Positions 24,812 through 39,120 are shown, counted from the first letter of the stretch. The stretch is 64,000 nt of DNA from Hydractinia symbiolongicarpus (GCF_029227915.1 NC_079887.1:5766001-5830000), one strand, 5' to 3'. Program-made: numbers and translations. Notes: a model not told the origin generated them from the sequence alone.

Positions 24812-25440
24812 GAATTCCAGCAATCATGTCAAATTAAGAAGAATGTTATTCCTTGGAGTCCAATTGGCTCATTTATCAAATTTAAAAGGTCACAGTCAAA
24901 AGTTACTTCAATTAAGTCCCACAGTCAATCCTTTCAATGTTAAAAGCGATGCAACCTAGTAATATCAGAAAAATATCGCTAAAATACATGTTGGTACGAA
25001 TATGTGACGCAACTGTTGTAACTTAAACGGATTGATACTGCTAGAAAGTCAATGAAATGTAGTTTTTGTGAATGTCTCTATTTCTTCAGCGCGCGCTAAC
25101 GGCCAGGATTGGTGCCACATTAAAAAAAGACTTTTTTATCTAAATTTTTAAATAAAGCGCTAGCACAGAGCCTAGTGTAATCGCAGAATTCCAGCAATCA
25201 TGTCAAATTAAAAAGAATGTTATTCCTTGGAGTCCAATTGTCTCATTTATCACATTTATAAGGTCACAGTCCAAAATCAGTTCATTAAAGTGCCACAGTC
25301 AATCGTTTTACTGTTAAAAGCAATAAAACCTAGTATTATCAGAAAAATATCCCTAAATACATGTGGGGACGAATACGTGACGCAACCGTTGTAACTCAAA
25401 CGGATTGATAACGCCAAAAAGTCAATGAAATGTAGTTTCT

Positions 25441-28400
25441 GAAACAGCCTTTCTTTCTTCAGGGCGCGCTAACGGCTAGGATTAGTCCCACAGTAAAAAA
25501 TGACTTATTAATTTAGATTTTTAATTGAAGCGCTGCCACAGGGCCCAGTGTAATCGTTGAATTCCGACAATCATGTCAAGTTAAAAAGAATGTTATTTGT
25601 CGGAGTGCAATTGTCTCATTTATCACATTTATAAGGTCACAGTCCAAAATCAATTCAATTAAGTCCCACAGTCAATCGTTTTACTGTTGAAAGCGATGCA
25701 ACCTAGTGATAGCGCAAAAATATCGCTAAATACATGTTGGTGCGATTATGTGACGCAACCGTTGTAACTTAAACGGATTGATACCGCTAGAAAGTCAATG
25801 AAATGTAGTTTTTGAAACTGTTCCTATATATTCAGCGCGTGTTAACGGCCAGGATTGATCCCACATTAAAAAAAGACTTTTTTATCTAAATTGTGAAATG
25901 AAGCGCTAGCACAGAGCCTAGTGTAATCGCTGAATTTCAGCAATCATGTCAAATTAAAATGAATGTTATTTCTTGGAGTCCAATTGTCTCATTTATCACA
26001 TTTATAAGATCACAATCCAAAATCAGTTCATTTAAGTGCCACAGTCAATTGTTTCACCGTTGAAATGAGATAAAACCTAGTATTATCAGAAAAATATCCC
26101 TAAATACATGTGGGGACGAATACGTGACGCAACCGTTGTAACTCAAACGGATTGATAACGCCAAAAAGTCAATGAAATGTAGTTTAGGAGAATGTCTCTA
26201 TTTCTTCAGCGCGTGCTAACGGCCAGGATTGGTCCCACATTAAAAAAAGACTTTTTTATCTAAATTTTTAAATAAAGCGCTAGCACAGAGCCTAGTGTAA
26301 TCGCTGAATTCCAGCAATTATGTCAAATTAAGAAGAATGTTATTCCTTGGAGTCCAATTGGCTCATTTATCACATTTATAAGGTCATAGTCCAAAATCAG
26401 TTCAATTAAGTCCCACAGTCAATCGTTTCACTGTTAAAAGTGATAAAACCTAGTATTATCAGAAAAATATCGCTAAGCACATGTTGGTACGAATATGTGA
26501 CGCAACAGTTGTATTTGAAAGGGACTGATACTGTTAGAAAGTCAATGAAATGTACTTTCTGTAACTGCCTTTCTTTCTTCAGGGCGCGCTAACGGCTAGG
26601 ATTGGTCCCACAGAATAAAATGACTTATTTATCTAAATTTTTAAATGAAGCGTTACCACAGAGTGTAGTGTAATCGCTGAATTCCAGCAATCATGTCAAG
26701 TTAAAAAGAATGTTATTTCTTGGGGTCCAGTTGGCTCATTTATCACATTTAAAAGGTCACAGTCAAAAGTCACTTCAATTAAGTCCCACAGTCAATCCTT
26801 TCAATGTTAAAAGCGATGCAACCTAGTAATATCAGATAAATATCGCTAAATACATGTTGGTACGAATATGTGACGCAACCGTTGTAACTCAAACGGATTG
26901 ATAACGCCAAAAAGTCAATGAAATGTAGTTTCTGAAACAGCTTTTCTTTCTTCAGGGCGCGCTATTGGCTAGGATTAGTCCTACAGTACAAAATGACTTA
27001 TTTATCTAAATTTTAAAATGAAGGGCTACCACAGAGCCAAGTGTAATCGCGGAATTCCAGCAATCATGTCCAATTAAGAAGAATGTTATTCCTTGGAGTC
27101 CAATTGGCTCATTTATCACATTTAAAAGGTCACAGTCAAAAGTTACTTCAATTAAGTCCCACAGTCAATCCTTTCAATGTTAAAAGCGATGCAACCTAGT
27201 AATATCAGAAAAATATCGCTAAATACATGTTGGTATGAATATGTGACGCAACCGTTGTAACTTAAACGGATTGATACCGCTAGAAAGTGAATGAAATGTA
27301 GTTTTTGAAACTGTTCCTATATATTCCGCGCGTGTTAACGACCAGGATTGGTCCCACAGTAAGTATGACTTATTTATCTAAATTTTTAAATGAAGCGCTA
27401 CCACCGCGCCCATTGTAATCATTGAATTCCAGCAATCTTGTCAAATCAAGAAGAATGTTATTTCTCGGAGTGCAATTGTCTCATTTATCATATATATAAG
27501 GTCACAGTCCAAAATCAATTTAATTAAGTCCCACAGTCAATCGTGTCACTGTTGAAAGCGATGCAACCTAGTAATAGCGGAAAAATATCGCTAAATACAT
27601 GTTGGTATGAATATGTGACGCAACCGTTGTAACTTAAACGGATTGATAACGCCAAAAAGTCAATGAAATGTAGTTTCTGAAACAGCCTTTCTTTCTTCAG
27701 GGCGCGCTAACGGCTAGGATTAGTCCTACGGTAAAAAAGGACTTATTTTTTTAAATTTTTAATTGAAGCGCTGCCACAGCGCCCAGTGTAATCGCTCAGT
27801 TCCGGCACCCATGTCAAATTAGGAAGAATGTTAGTTCTTGGAGTCCAGTTGGATGACTTATCACATTTATAAAGTCACAGTCCACAGTCACTTCAATTAA
27901 GTCCTACAGTCAATCGTTTCACTGATAAAAGCGATGCAACTCAGTAATATCGGAAAAAATCACTAAATACATGTTGGTACGAATATGTGAAGCAACCGTT
28001 GTAACTCAAACGGATTTATACCGCCAGAAAGTCAATGAAATGTAGTTTATGAGAATGTCTTTATTTCTTCAGCACGTGGTAACGGCCAGGATTAGTCCCA
28101 CAGTAAAAAGGGACTTATTTATCTAATTTATTAAACAAAACGCTACCACAGAACCTAGTGTACTCGCTGAATTCCAGCAATCATGGCGAATTAAGAACAA
28201 TGTTATTCCTTAGAGTCCAATTGGCTCATTTATTGCATTTACAAGGTCACAATCCAGAATCAGTTCAATTAAGTCCCACAGTCAATCGTTTTACTGTTAA
28301 AAGCGATACAACTTAGTAATATCGGAAAAAAAATCACTAAATACATGTTGGCACGAATATGTAACGGAACCATTGTCACTCAAACGGATTGACACCGCTA

Positions 28401-30346
28401 GAAAGTCAATGAAATGTAGTTTGAGAAAATGTCTCCATTTATTAAGCGCGCGATAATGGCTAGGATTGGTCCTACAGTACGAAATGACTTATTTATCTAA
28501 ATTTTAAAATGAAGGGCTACCACAGAGCCAAGTGTAATCGCGGAATTCCAGCAATCATGTCAAATTAAGAAGAATGTTATTCCTTGGAGTCCAATTGGCT
28601 CATTTATCAAATTTAAAAGGTCACAGTCAAAAGTTACTTCAATTAAGTCCCACAGTCAATCCTTTCAATGTTAAAAGCGATGCAACCTAGTAATATCAGA
28701 AAAATATCGCTAAATACATGTTGGTACGAATATGTGACGCAACTGTTGTAACTTAAACGGATTGATACCGCTTGAAAGTGAATGAAATGTAGTTTTTGAA
28801 ACTGTTCCTATATATTCCGCGCGTGTTAACGACCAGGATTGGTCCCACAGTAAGTATGACTTATTTATCTAAATTTTTAAATGAAGCGCTACCACCGCGC
28901 CCATTGTAATCATTGAATTCCAGCAATCTTGTCAAATCAAGAAGAATGTTATTTCTCGGAGTGCAATTGTCTCATTTATCATATATATAAGGTCACAGTC
29001 CAAAATCAATTTAATTAAGTCCCACAGCCAATCGTGTCACTGTTGAAAGCGATGCAACCTAGTAATAGCGGAAAAATATCGCTAAATACATGTTGGTATG
29101 AATATGTGACGCAACCGTTGTAACTTAAACGGATTGATACCGCTAGAAAGTCAATGAAATGTAGTTTGAGAAAATGTCTCCATTTATTAAGCGCGCGATA
29201 GTGGCTAGGATTGGTCCTACAGTACAAAATGACTTATTTATCTAAATTTTAAAATGAAGGGCTACCACAGAGCCAAGTGTAATCGCAGAATTCCAGCAAT
29301 CATGTCAAATTAAAAAGAATGTTATTCCTTGGAGTCCAATTGTCTCATTTATCACATTTATAAGGTCACAGTCCAAAATCAGTTCATTAAAGTGCCACAG
29401 TCAATCGTTTTACTGTTAAAAGCAATAAAACCTAGTATTATCAGAAAAATATCCCTAAATACATGTGGGGACGAATACGTGACGCAACCGTTGTAACTCA
29501 AACGGATTGATAACGCCAAAAAGTCAATGAAATGTAGTTTCTGAAACAGCCTTTCTTTCTTCAGGGCGCGTTAACGGCTAGGATTAGTCCCACAGTAAAA
29601 AATGACTTATTTATTTAAATTTTTAATTGAAGGGCTACCACAGAGCCAAGTGTAATCGCAGAATTCCAGCAATCATGTCAAATTAAAAAGAATGTTATTC
29701 CTTGGAGTCCAATTGTCTCACTTATCACATTTATAAGGTCACAGTCCAAAGTTACGCCAATTAAGTTCCACAGTCAATCGTTTCATTGTTAAAAGCGATA
29801 CAACCTAGTAATATCAGAAAAATATCCCTAAATACATGTTGGTACGAATATGTGACGCATCCGTTGTAACTCCAACGGATTGATACCTCCAAGAAGTCAA
29901 TGAAATGTAGTTTTTGAGAATGTCTCTATTTCCTCAGCGCGTGCTAACAGCAAGGATTGGTGCCACAGTAAAAAAAGACTTCCTTATCTAAATTTTCAAA
30001 TAAAGCGCTACCACACAGCCTAGTGTAATCGCTGAATTCCAGCAATCATGTCAAATTAAGAAGAATGTTATTCCTTGGAGTCCAATTGGCTCATTTATCA
30101 CATTTAAAAGGTCACAGTCAAAAATCACTTCAATTAAGTCCCACAGTCAATCCTTTCACTGTTAAAAGCGATGCAACATAGTAATATCAGAAAAATATCG
30201 CTAAATACATGTTGGTACGAATATGTGACGAAACCGTTGAAACTCAAACGGATTGATAACGCCAAAATGTCAATGAAATGTAGTTTCTGAAACAGCCTTT
30301 CATTCTTCAGGGCGCGCTAACGGCTAGGATTAGTCCTACAGTAAAA
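25441..30346 (+). repeat. 13/14-mer HOR, unit 1 (~4.85 kb, one monomer short)
   Basis: From about 25,500 this matches from 30,347 at an offset of 4,847, then 4,846 bp after a one-base indel near 26,065 (TTGAAATGAGAT versus TTGAAAGAGAT). Rare shared markers are CTAAATTGTGAAATGAAGCG, CATTTATTAAGCGCGCG, CGAAATGACTTATTTATC and GTTGGATGACTTATC. Near 29,717 the offset jumps to 5,201 because this unit lacks one monomer present in unit 2. Confidence 0.85.
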
Positions 30347-33300
30347 ATGACTTATTAATTTAGATTTTTAATTGAAGCGCTGCCACAGGGCCCAGTGTAA
30401 TCGTTGAATTCCGACAATCATGTCAAGTTAAAAAGAATGTTATTTGTCGGAGTGCAATTGTCTCATTTATCACATTTATAAGGTCACAGTCCAAAATCAA
30501 TTCAATTAAGTCCCACAGTCAATCGTTTTACTGTTGAAAGCGATGCAACCTAGTGATAGCGCAAAAATATCGCTAAATACATGTTGGTGCGATTATGTGA
30601 CGCAACCGTTGTAACTTAAACGGATTGATACCGCTAGAAAGTCAATGAAATGTAGTTTTTGAAACTGTTCCTATATATTCAGCGCGTGTTAACGGCCAGG
30701 ATTGATCCCACATTAAAAAAAGACTTTTTTATCTAAATTGTGAAATGAAGCGCTAGCACAGAGCCTAGTGTAATCGCTGAATTTCAGCAATCATGTCAAA
30801 TTAAGAAGAATGTTATTTCTTGGAGTCCAATTGTCTCATTTATCACATTTATAAGATCACAGTCCAAAATCAGTTCATTTAAGTGCCACAGTCAATTGTT
30901 TCACCGTTGAAAGAGATAAAACCTAGTATTATCAGAAAAATATCCCTAAATACATGTGGGGACGAATACGTGACGCAACCGTTGTAACTCAAACGGATTG
31001 ATAACGCCAAAAAGTCAATGAAATGTAGTTTAGGAGAATGTCTCTATTTCTTCAGCGCGTGCTAACGGCCAGGATTGGTCCCACATTAAAAAAAGACTTT
31101 TTTATCTAAATTTTTAAATAAAGCGCTAGCACAGAGCCTAGTGTAATCGCTGAATTCCAGCAATTATGTCAAATTAAGAAGAATGTTATTCCTTGGAGTC
31201 CAATTGGCTCATTTATCACATTTATAAGGTCATAGTCCAAAATCAGTTCAATTAAGTCCCACAGTCAATCGTTTCACTGTTAAAAGTGATAAAACCTAGT
31301 ATTATCAGAAAAATATCGCTAAGTACATGTTGGTACGAATATGTGACGCAACAGTTGTATTTGAAACGGACTGATACTGTTAGAAAGTCAATGAAATGTA
31401 CTTTCTGAAACTGCCTTTCTTTCTTCAGGGCGCGCTAACGGCTAGGATTGGTCCCACAGAATAAAATGACTTATTTATCTAAATTTTTAAATGAAGCGTT
31501 ACCACAGAGTGTAGTGTAATCGCTGAATTCCAGCAATCATGTCAAGTTAAAAAGAATGTTATTTCTTGGGGTCCAGTTGGCTCATTTATCACATTTAAAA
31601 GGTCACAGTCAAAAGTCACTTCAATTAAGTCCCACAGTCAATCCTTTTAATGTTAAAAGCGATGCAACCTAGTAATATCAGATAAATATCGCTAAATACA
31701 TGTTGGTACGAATATGTGACGCAACCGTTGTAACTCAAACGGATTGATAACGCCAAAAAGTCAATGAAATGTAGTTTCTGAAACAGCCTTTCTTTCTTCA
31801 GGGCGCGCTAACGGCTAGGATTAGTCCTACAGTACAAAATGACTTATTTATCTAAATTTTAAAATGAAGGGCTACCACAGAGCCAAGTGTAATCGCGGAA
31901 TTCCAGCAATCATGTCCAATTAAGAAGAATGTTATTCCTTGGAGTCCAATTGGCTCATTTATCACATTTAAAAGGTCACAGTCAAAAGTTACTTCAATTA
32001 AGTCCCACAGTCAATCCTTTCAATGTTAAAAGCGATGCAACCTAGTAATATCAGAAAAATATTGCTAAATACATGTTGGTATGAATATGTGACGCAACCG
32101 TTGTAACTTAAACGGATTGATACCGCTAGAAAGTGAATGAAATGTAGTTTTTGAAACTGTTCCTATATATTCCGCGCGTGTTAACGACCAGGATTGGTCC
32201 CACAGTAAGTATGACTTATTTATCTAAATTTTTAAATGAAGCGCTACCACCGCGCCCATTGTAATCATTGAATTCCAGCAATCTTGTCAAATCAAGAAGA
32301 ATGTTATTTCTCGGAGTGCAATTGTCTCATTTATCATATATATAAGGTCACAGTCCAAAATCAATTTAATTAAGTCCCACAGTCAATCGTGTCACTGTTG
32401 AAAGCGATGCAACCTAGTAATAGCAGAAAAATATCGCTAAATACATGTTGGTATGAATATGTGACGCAACCGTTGTAACTTAAACGGATTGATAACGCCA
32501 AAAAGTCAATGAAATGTAGTTTCTGAAACAGCCTTTCTTTCTTCAGGGCGCGCTAACGGCTAGGATTAGTCCTACGGTACAAAAGGACTTATTTTTTTAA
32601 ATTTTTAATTGAAGCGCTGCCACAGCGCCCAGTGTAATCGCTCAGTTCCGGCACCCATGTCAAATTAGGAAGAATGTTAGTTCTTGGAGTCCAGTTGGAT
32701 GACTTATCACATTTATAAAGTCACAGTCCACAGTCACTTCAATTAAGTCCCACAGTCAATCGTTTCACTGATAAAAGCGATGCAACTCAGTAATATCGGA
32801 AAAAATCACTAAATACATGTTGGTACGAATATGTGAAGCAACCGTTGTAACTCAAACGGATTTATACCGCCAGAAAGTCAATGAAATGTAGTTTATGAGA
32901 ATGTCTTTATTTCTTCAGCACGTGGTAACGGCCAGGATTAGTCCCACAGTAAAAAGGGACTTATTTATCTAATTTATTAAACAAAACGCTACCACAGAAC
33001 CTAGTGTACTCGCTGAATTCCAGCAATCAAGGCGAATTAAGAACAATGTTATTCCTTAGAGTCCAATTGGCTCATTTATTGCATTTACAAGGTCACAATC
33101 CAGAATCAGTTCAATTAAGTCCCACAGTCAATCGTTTTACTGTTAAAAGCGATACAACTTAGTAATATCGGAAAAAAAATCACTAAATACATGTTGGCAC
33201 GAATATGTAACGGAACCATTGTCACTCAAACGGATTGACACCGCTAGAAAGTCAATGAAATGTAGTTTGAGAAAATGTCTCCATTTATTAAGCGCGCGAT

Positions 33301-35547
33301 AATGGCTAGGATTGGTCCTACAGTACGAAATGACTTATTTATCTAAATTTTAAAATGAAGGGCTACCACAGAGCCAAGTGTAATCGCGGAATTCCAGCAA
33401 TCATGTCAAATTAAGAAGAATGTTATTCCTTGGAGTCCAATTGGCTCATTTATCAAATTTAAAAGGTCACAGTCAAAAGTTACTTCAATTAAGTCCCACA
33501 GTCAATCCTTTCAATGTTAAAAGCGATGCAACCTAGTAATATCAGAAAAATATCGCTAAATACATGTTGGTACGAATATGTGACGCAACTGTTGTAACTT
33601 AAACGGATTGATACCGCTAGAAAGTGAATGAAATGTAGTTTTTGAAACTGTTCCTATATATTCCGCGCGTGTTAACGACCAGGATTGGTCCCACAGTAAG
33701 TATGACTTATTTATCTAAATTTTTAAATGAAGCGCTACCACCGCGCCCATTGTAATCATTGAATTCCAGCAATCTTGTCAAATCAAGAAGAATGTTATTT
33801 CTCGGAGTGCAATTGTCTCATTTATCATATATATAAGGTCACAGTCCAAAATCAATTTAATTAAGTCCCACAGTCAATCGTGTCACTGTTGAAAGCGATG
33901 CAACCTAGTAATAGCGGAAAAATATCGCTAAATACATGTTGGTATGAATATGTGACGCAACCGTTGTAACTTAAACGGATTGATACCGCTAGAAAGTCAA
34001 TGAAATGTAGTTTGAGAAAATGTCTCCATTTATTAAGCGCGCGATAGTGGCTAGGATTGGTCCTACAGTACAAAATGACTTATTTATCTAAATTTTAAAA
34101 TGAAGGGCTACCACAGAGCCAAGTGTAATCGCAGAATTCCAGCAATCATGTCAAATTAAAAAGAATGTTATTCCTTGGAGTCCAATTGTCTCATTTATCA
34201 CATTTATAAGGTCACAGTCTAAAATCAGTTCATTAAAGTGCCACAGTCAATCGTTTTACTGTTAAAAGCAATAAAACCTAGTATTATCAGAAAAATATCC
34301 CTAAATACATGTGGGGACGAATACGTGACGCAACCGTTGTAACTCAAACGGATTGATAACGCCAAAAAGTCAATGAAATGTAGTTTCTGAAACAGCCTTT
34401 CTTTCTTCAGGGCGCGCTAACGGCTAGGATTAGTCCCACAGTAAAAAATGACTTATTTATTTAAATTTTTAATTGAAGGGCTACCACAGAGCCAAGTGTA
34501 ATCGCAGAATTCCAGCAATCATGTCAAATTAAAAAGAATGTTATTCCTTGGAGTCCAATTGTCTCATTTATCACATTTATAAGGTCACAGTCCAAAATCA
34601 GTTCAATTAAGTCCCACAGGCAATCGTTTCACTGTTAAAAGTGATAAAACCTAGTATTATCAGAAAAATATCCCTAAATATATGTGGGGACGAATATGTG
34701 ACGCAACCGTTGTAACTCAGAAGGACTGATACCGTTAGAAATTCATTGAGATGTAGTTTTTGAAACTGTCTCTATGTCTTCAGCGCGCAAAAAACGGCTA
34801 GGATTGGTTCCACAGTAAAAAATGACTTATTTATTTAAATTTTAGAAGAAGCGCTAGCACAGCGCCAAGTCAATCATGTCAAATTTAGAAGAATGTTAGT
34901 TCTTGGAGTCCAGTTGGCTCACTTATCACATTTATAAGGTCACAGTCCAAAGTTACGCCAATTAAGTTCCACAGTCAATCGTTTCATTGTTAAAAGCGAT
35001 ACAACCTAGTAATATCAGAAAAATATCCCTAAATACATGTTGGTACGAATATGTGACGCATCCGTTGTAACTCCAACGGATTGATACCTCCAAGAAGTCA
35101 ATGAAATGTAGTTTTTGAGAATGTCTCTATTTCCTCAGCGCGTGCTAACGGCAAGGATTGGTGCCACAGTAAAAAAAGACTTCCTTATCTAAATTTTCAA
35201 ATAAAGCGCTACCACACAGCCTAGTGTAATCGCTGAATTCCAGCAATCATGTCAAATTAAGAAGAATGTTATTCCTTGGAGTCCAATTGGCTCATTTATC
35301 ACATTTAAAAGGTCACAGTCAAAAATCACTTCAATTAAGTCCCACAGTCAATCCTTTCACTGTTAAAAGCGATGCAACATAGTAATATCAGAAAAATATC
35401 GCTAAATACATGTTGGTACGAATATGTGACGAAACCGTTGAAACTCAAACGGATTGATAACGCCAAAATGTCAATGAAATGTAGTTTCTGAAACAGTCTT
35501 TCATTCTTCAGGGCGCGCTAACGGCTAGGATTAGTCCTACAGTAAAA
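30347..35547 (+). repeat. 13/14-mer HOR, unit 2 (~5.2 kb, 14 monomers)
   Basis: Second and longer copy of the unit beginning at about 25,500. It contains the extra monomer at about 34,565-34,918 that unit 1 lacks. That monomer is itself 18-19 bp short: near 34,865 AGCGCCAAGT runs into CAATCATGTC without the usual GTAATCGCTCAGTTCCGG. Confidence 0.85.
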
Positions 35548-36230
35548 ATGCTTTATGAATTTAGATTTTTAATTGAAGCGCTGCCACAGGGCCCAGTGTA
35601 ATCGTTGAATTCCGACAATCATGTCAAGTTAAAAAGAATGTTATTTGTCGGAGTGCAATTGTCTCATTTATCACATTTATAAGGTCACAGTCCAAAATCA
35701 ATTCAATTAAGTCCCACAGTCAATCGTTTCACTGTTGAAAGCGATGCAACCTAGTAATAGCGCAAAAATATCGCTAAATACATGTTGGTGCGAATATGTG
35801 ACGCAACCGTTGTAACTTAAACGGATTGATACCGCTAGAAAGTCAATGAAGAGTAGTTTTTGAAACTGTTCCAATATATTCAGCGCGTGTTAACGGCCAG
35901 GATTGATCCCACATTAAAAAAAGACTTTTTTATCTAAATTGTGAAATGAAGCGCTAGCACAGAGCCTAGTGTAATCGCTGAATTCCAGCAATCATGTCAA
36001 ATTAAGAAGAATGTTATATCTTGGAGTCCAATTGTCTCATTTATCACATTTATAAGATCACAGTCCAAAATCAGTTCATTTAAGTGCCACAGTCAATTGT
36101 TTCACCGTTGAAAGAGATAAAACCTAGTATTATCAGAAAAATATCCCTAAATACATGTGGGGACGAATACGTGACGCAACCGTTGTAACTCAAACGGATT
36201 GATAACGCCAAAAAGTCAATGAAATGTAGT
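35548..36230 (+). repeat. 13/14-mer HOR, partial unit 3
   Basis: About two monomers match 30,347-31,029 at an offset of 5,201 bp (for example CTAAATTGTGAAATGAAGCG near 35,935 and CACCGTTGAAAGAGATAAAA near 36,102). The match ends near 36,230, where GTTTCTGAAACAGCC replaces GTTTAGGAGAATGTC. Divergence is somewhat higher than between units 1 and 2. Confidence 0.75.
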
Positions 36231-39120
36231 TTCTGAAACAGCCTTTTTTTCTTCAGGGCGCGCTAACGGCTAGGATTAGTCCCACAGTAAAAAAAGACTT
36301 ATTTATTTAAATTTTTAATTGAAGTGCTGCCACAGGGCCCAGTGTAATCGTTGAATTCCGGCAATCATGTCAAGTTAAAAAGAATGTTATTTCTCGGAGT
36401 GCAATTGTCTCATTTATCACATTTATAAGGTCACAGTCCAAAATCAGTTCAATTAAGTCCCACAGTCAATCGTTTCACTGTTAAAGGTGATAAAACCTAG
36501 TATTATCAGAAAAATATCCCTAAATATATGTGGGGACGAATATGTGACGCAACCGTTGTAACTCAAACGGACTGATACCGTTAGAAATTCATTGAGATGT
36601 AGTTTTTGAAACTGTCTCTATTTCTTCAGCGCGCAAAAACGGCTAGGATTGGTCCCACAGTAAAAAATGACTTATTTATTTAAATTTTAGATGAAGCGCT
36701 AGCACAGCGCCCAGTGTAATCGCTCAGTTCCGACAATCATGTCAAATTAAGAAGAATGTTAGTTCTTGGAGTCCAGTTGGCTCACTTATCACATTTATAA
36801 GGTGACAGTCCAAAGTTACGCCAATTAAGCTCCACAGTCAATCGTTTCATTGTTAAAAGCGATACAACCTAGTAATATCAGAAAAATATCCCTAAAAACA
36901 TGTTGGTACGGATATGTGACACAACCGTTGCAACTCCAACGGATTGATACCGCCAAGAAGTCAATGAAATGTAGTTTTTGAGAATGTCTCTATTTCCTCA
37001 GCGCGTGCTAACGGCAAGGATTGGTCCCACAGTAAAAAAGACTTTCTCATCTAAATTTTCAAATAAAGCGCTACCACACAGCCTAGTGTAACCGCTGAAT
37101 TCCAGCAATGATGTCAAATTAGGAAGAATGTTATTCCTTGGAGTCCAATTGGCTCATTTGTCACATTTAAAAGGTCACACTCCAAAATCAGTTCAATTAA
37201 GTCCCACAGTCAATCGTTTAACTGTTAAAAGCAATACAACTTAGTAATGTCGGAAAAAGATCACTAAATACATGTTCGTACGAATATGTGACGCAACCGT
37301 TGTAACTTAAACGGATTGATACCGCTAGAAAGTCAATGAAATGTAGTTTTTGGGAATGTCTCTATTTCTTCAGCGCGCGCTAACGGCCAGGATTGGTCCC
37401 ACAGTAAAAAAACACTTTTTTATCTAAATTGTTTAATAAAGCGCTACCACACAGCCTAGTGTAACCGCTGAATTCCAGCAATCATGTCAAATTAAGAAGA
37501 ATGTTATTCCTTGGAGTCCAATTGGCTCATTTATCACATCTAAAAGGTCACCTTCAAAAGTCACTTCAATTAAGTCCCACAGTCAATCGTTTCATTGTTG
37601 AAAGCGATGCAACCTAGTAATAGCAGAAAAATATCGCTAAATACATGTTGGTACGAATATGTGACGCAACCGTTGTAACTTAAAAGGATTGATACCGCTA
37701 GAAAGTCAATGAAATGTAGTTTTTGAAACTGTTCCTATATATTCAGCGCGTGTTAACGGCCAGGATTGGTCGCACAGTAAGTATGACTTATTTATCTAAA
37801 TTTTTAAATGAAGCGCTACCACCGCGCCCATTGTAATCATTGAATTCCAGCAATCTTGTCAAATCAAGAAGAATGTTATTTCTGGGAGTCCAGTTGGCTC
37901 ATTTATCACATTTATAAGGTCACAGTCCAAAATCAGTTCATTTAAGTGCCACAGTCAATCGTTTCACTGTTAAAAGCGATAAAACCTAGTATTATCAGAA
38001 AAATATCCCTTAATACATGTGGGGACGAATATGTGAGGCAACCGTTGTAACTTAAGCGGATTGTTAACGCCAAAAAATCAATGAAATGTAGTTTTGGAGA
38101 ATGTCTCTATTTCTTCAGCGCGTGCTAACGGCCAGGATTGATCCCACATTAAAAAAAGGCTTTTTTATCTAAATTTTTAAATGAAGCGCTAGCACAGAGC
38201 CTAGTGAAATCGCTGAATTCCGGCAATCATGTCAAATTAAAAAGAATGTTATTCCTTGGAGTCCAATTGTCTCATTTATCACATTTATAAAGTCACAGTC
38301 CAGAATCACTTCAATTAAGTCCCACAGTGAAACGTTTCACTGTTAAAAATGATGGAACCTGTTAATATTGGAAAAATATCGTTAAATACATGTTGGCACG
38401 AATATGTAACGGAACCATTGTCACTCAAACGGATTGACACCGCTAGAAAGTCAGTGAAATGTAGTTTGAGAAAATGTCTCCATTTATCAAGCGCGCGATA
38501 ATGGCTAGGATTGGTCCCACAGTACAAAATGACTTATTTATCTAAAATTTAAAATGAAGCGCTAGCACAGCGCCCAGTGTAATCGCTCAGTTCCGGCAAT
38601 CATGTCAAATTAAGAAGAATGTTAGTTCTTGGAGTCCAGTTGGCTCACTTATCACATTTATAAGGTCACAGTCCAAAGTTACGTCAATTAAGTTCCACAG
38701 TCACTCGTTTCATTGTTAAAAGCGATACAACCTAGTAATATCAGAAAAATATCGCCAAATACATGTGGGGACGAATATGTGAGGCAACCGTTGTAACTCA
38801 AGCGGATTGTAAACGCCAAAAAGTCAATGAAATGTAGTTTTGGAGAATGTCTCTATTTCTTCAGCACGTGCTAACGGCCAGGATTGATCCCACATTAAAA
38901 AAAGGCTTTTTTATCTAAATTTTTAAATGAAGCGCTAGCAGAGAGCCTAGTGTAATCGCTGAGTTCCAGCAATCATGTCAAATTAAGAAGAATGTTATTC
39001 CTTGGAGTCCAATTGTCTCATTTATCACATTTATAAAGTCACAGTCCATAATCAGTTCAATTAAGTCCCACAGTGAATCGTTTCACTGTTAAAAATGATG
39101 GAACCTGGTAATATTGGAAA
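36231..39120 (+). repeat. Composite satellite zone with 7-mer relation to the next zone
   Basis: Much of 36,580-38,000 matches 39,190-40,500 at an offset of about 2,609 bp, with shared markers GAAGCGCTAGCACAGCGCCC, TTAGTTCTTGGAGTCCAG, GGCAAGGATT and AACACTTTTTTATC. Within it, 37,130-37,300 does not fit that offset and instead matches about 41,976-42,146 at an offset of about 4,846. This is a mosaic of older exchanges rather than a clean tandem. Confidence 0.6.

Larger units (their letters stand above)
22451..25440 (+). repeat. Irregular satellite stretch without a clear local HOR
   Basis: About eight diverged monomers, more different from each other than those on either side. I could not find a clean tandem offset larger than the monomer. 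Two monomers carry internal deletions (at about 22,982 and 24,811). This looks like an older or boundary segment between two amplified blocks. Confidence 0.6.
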
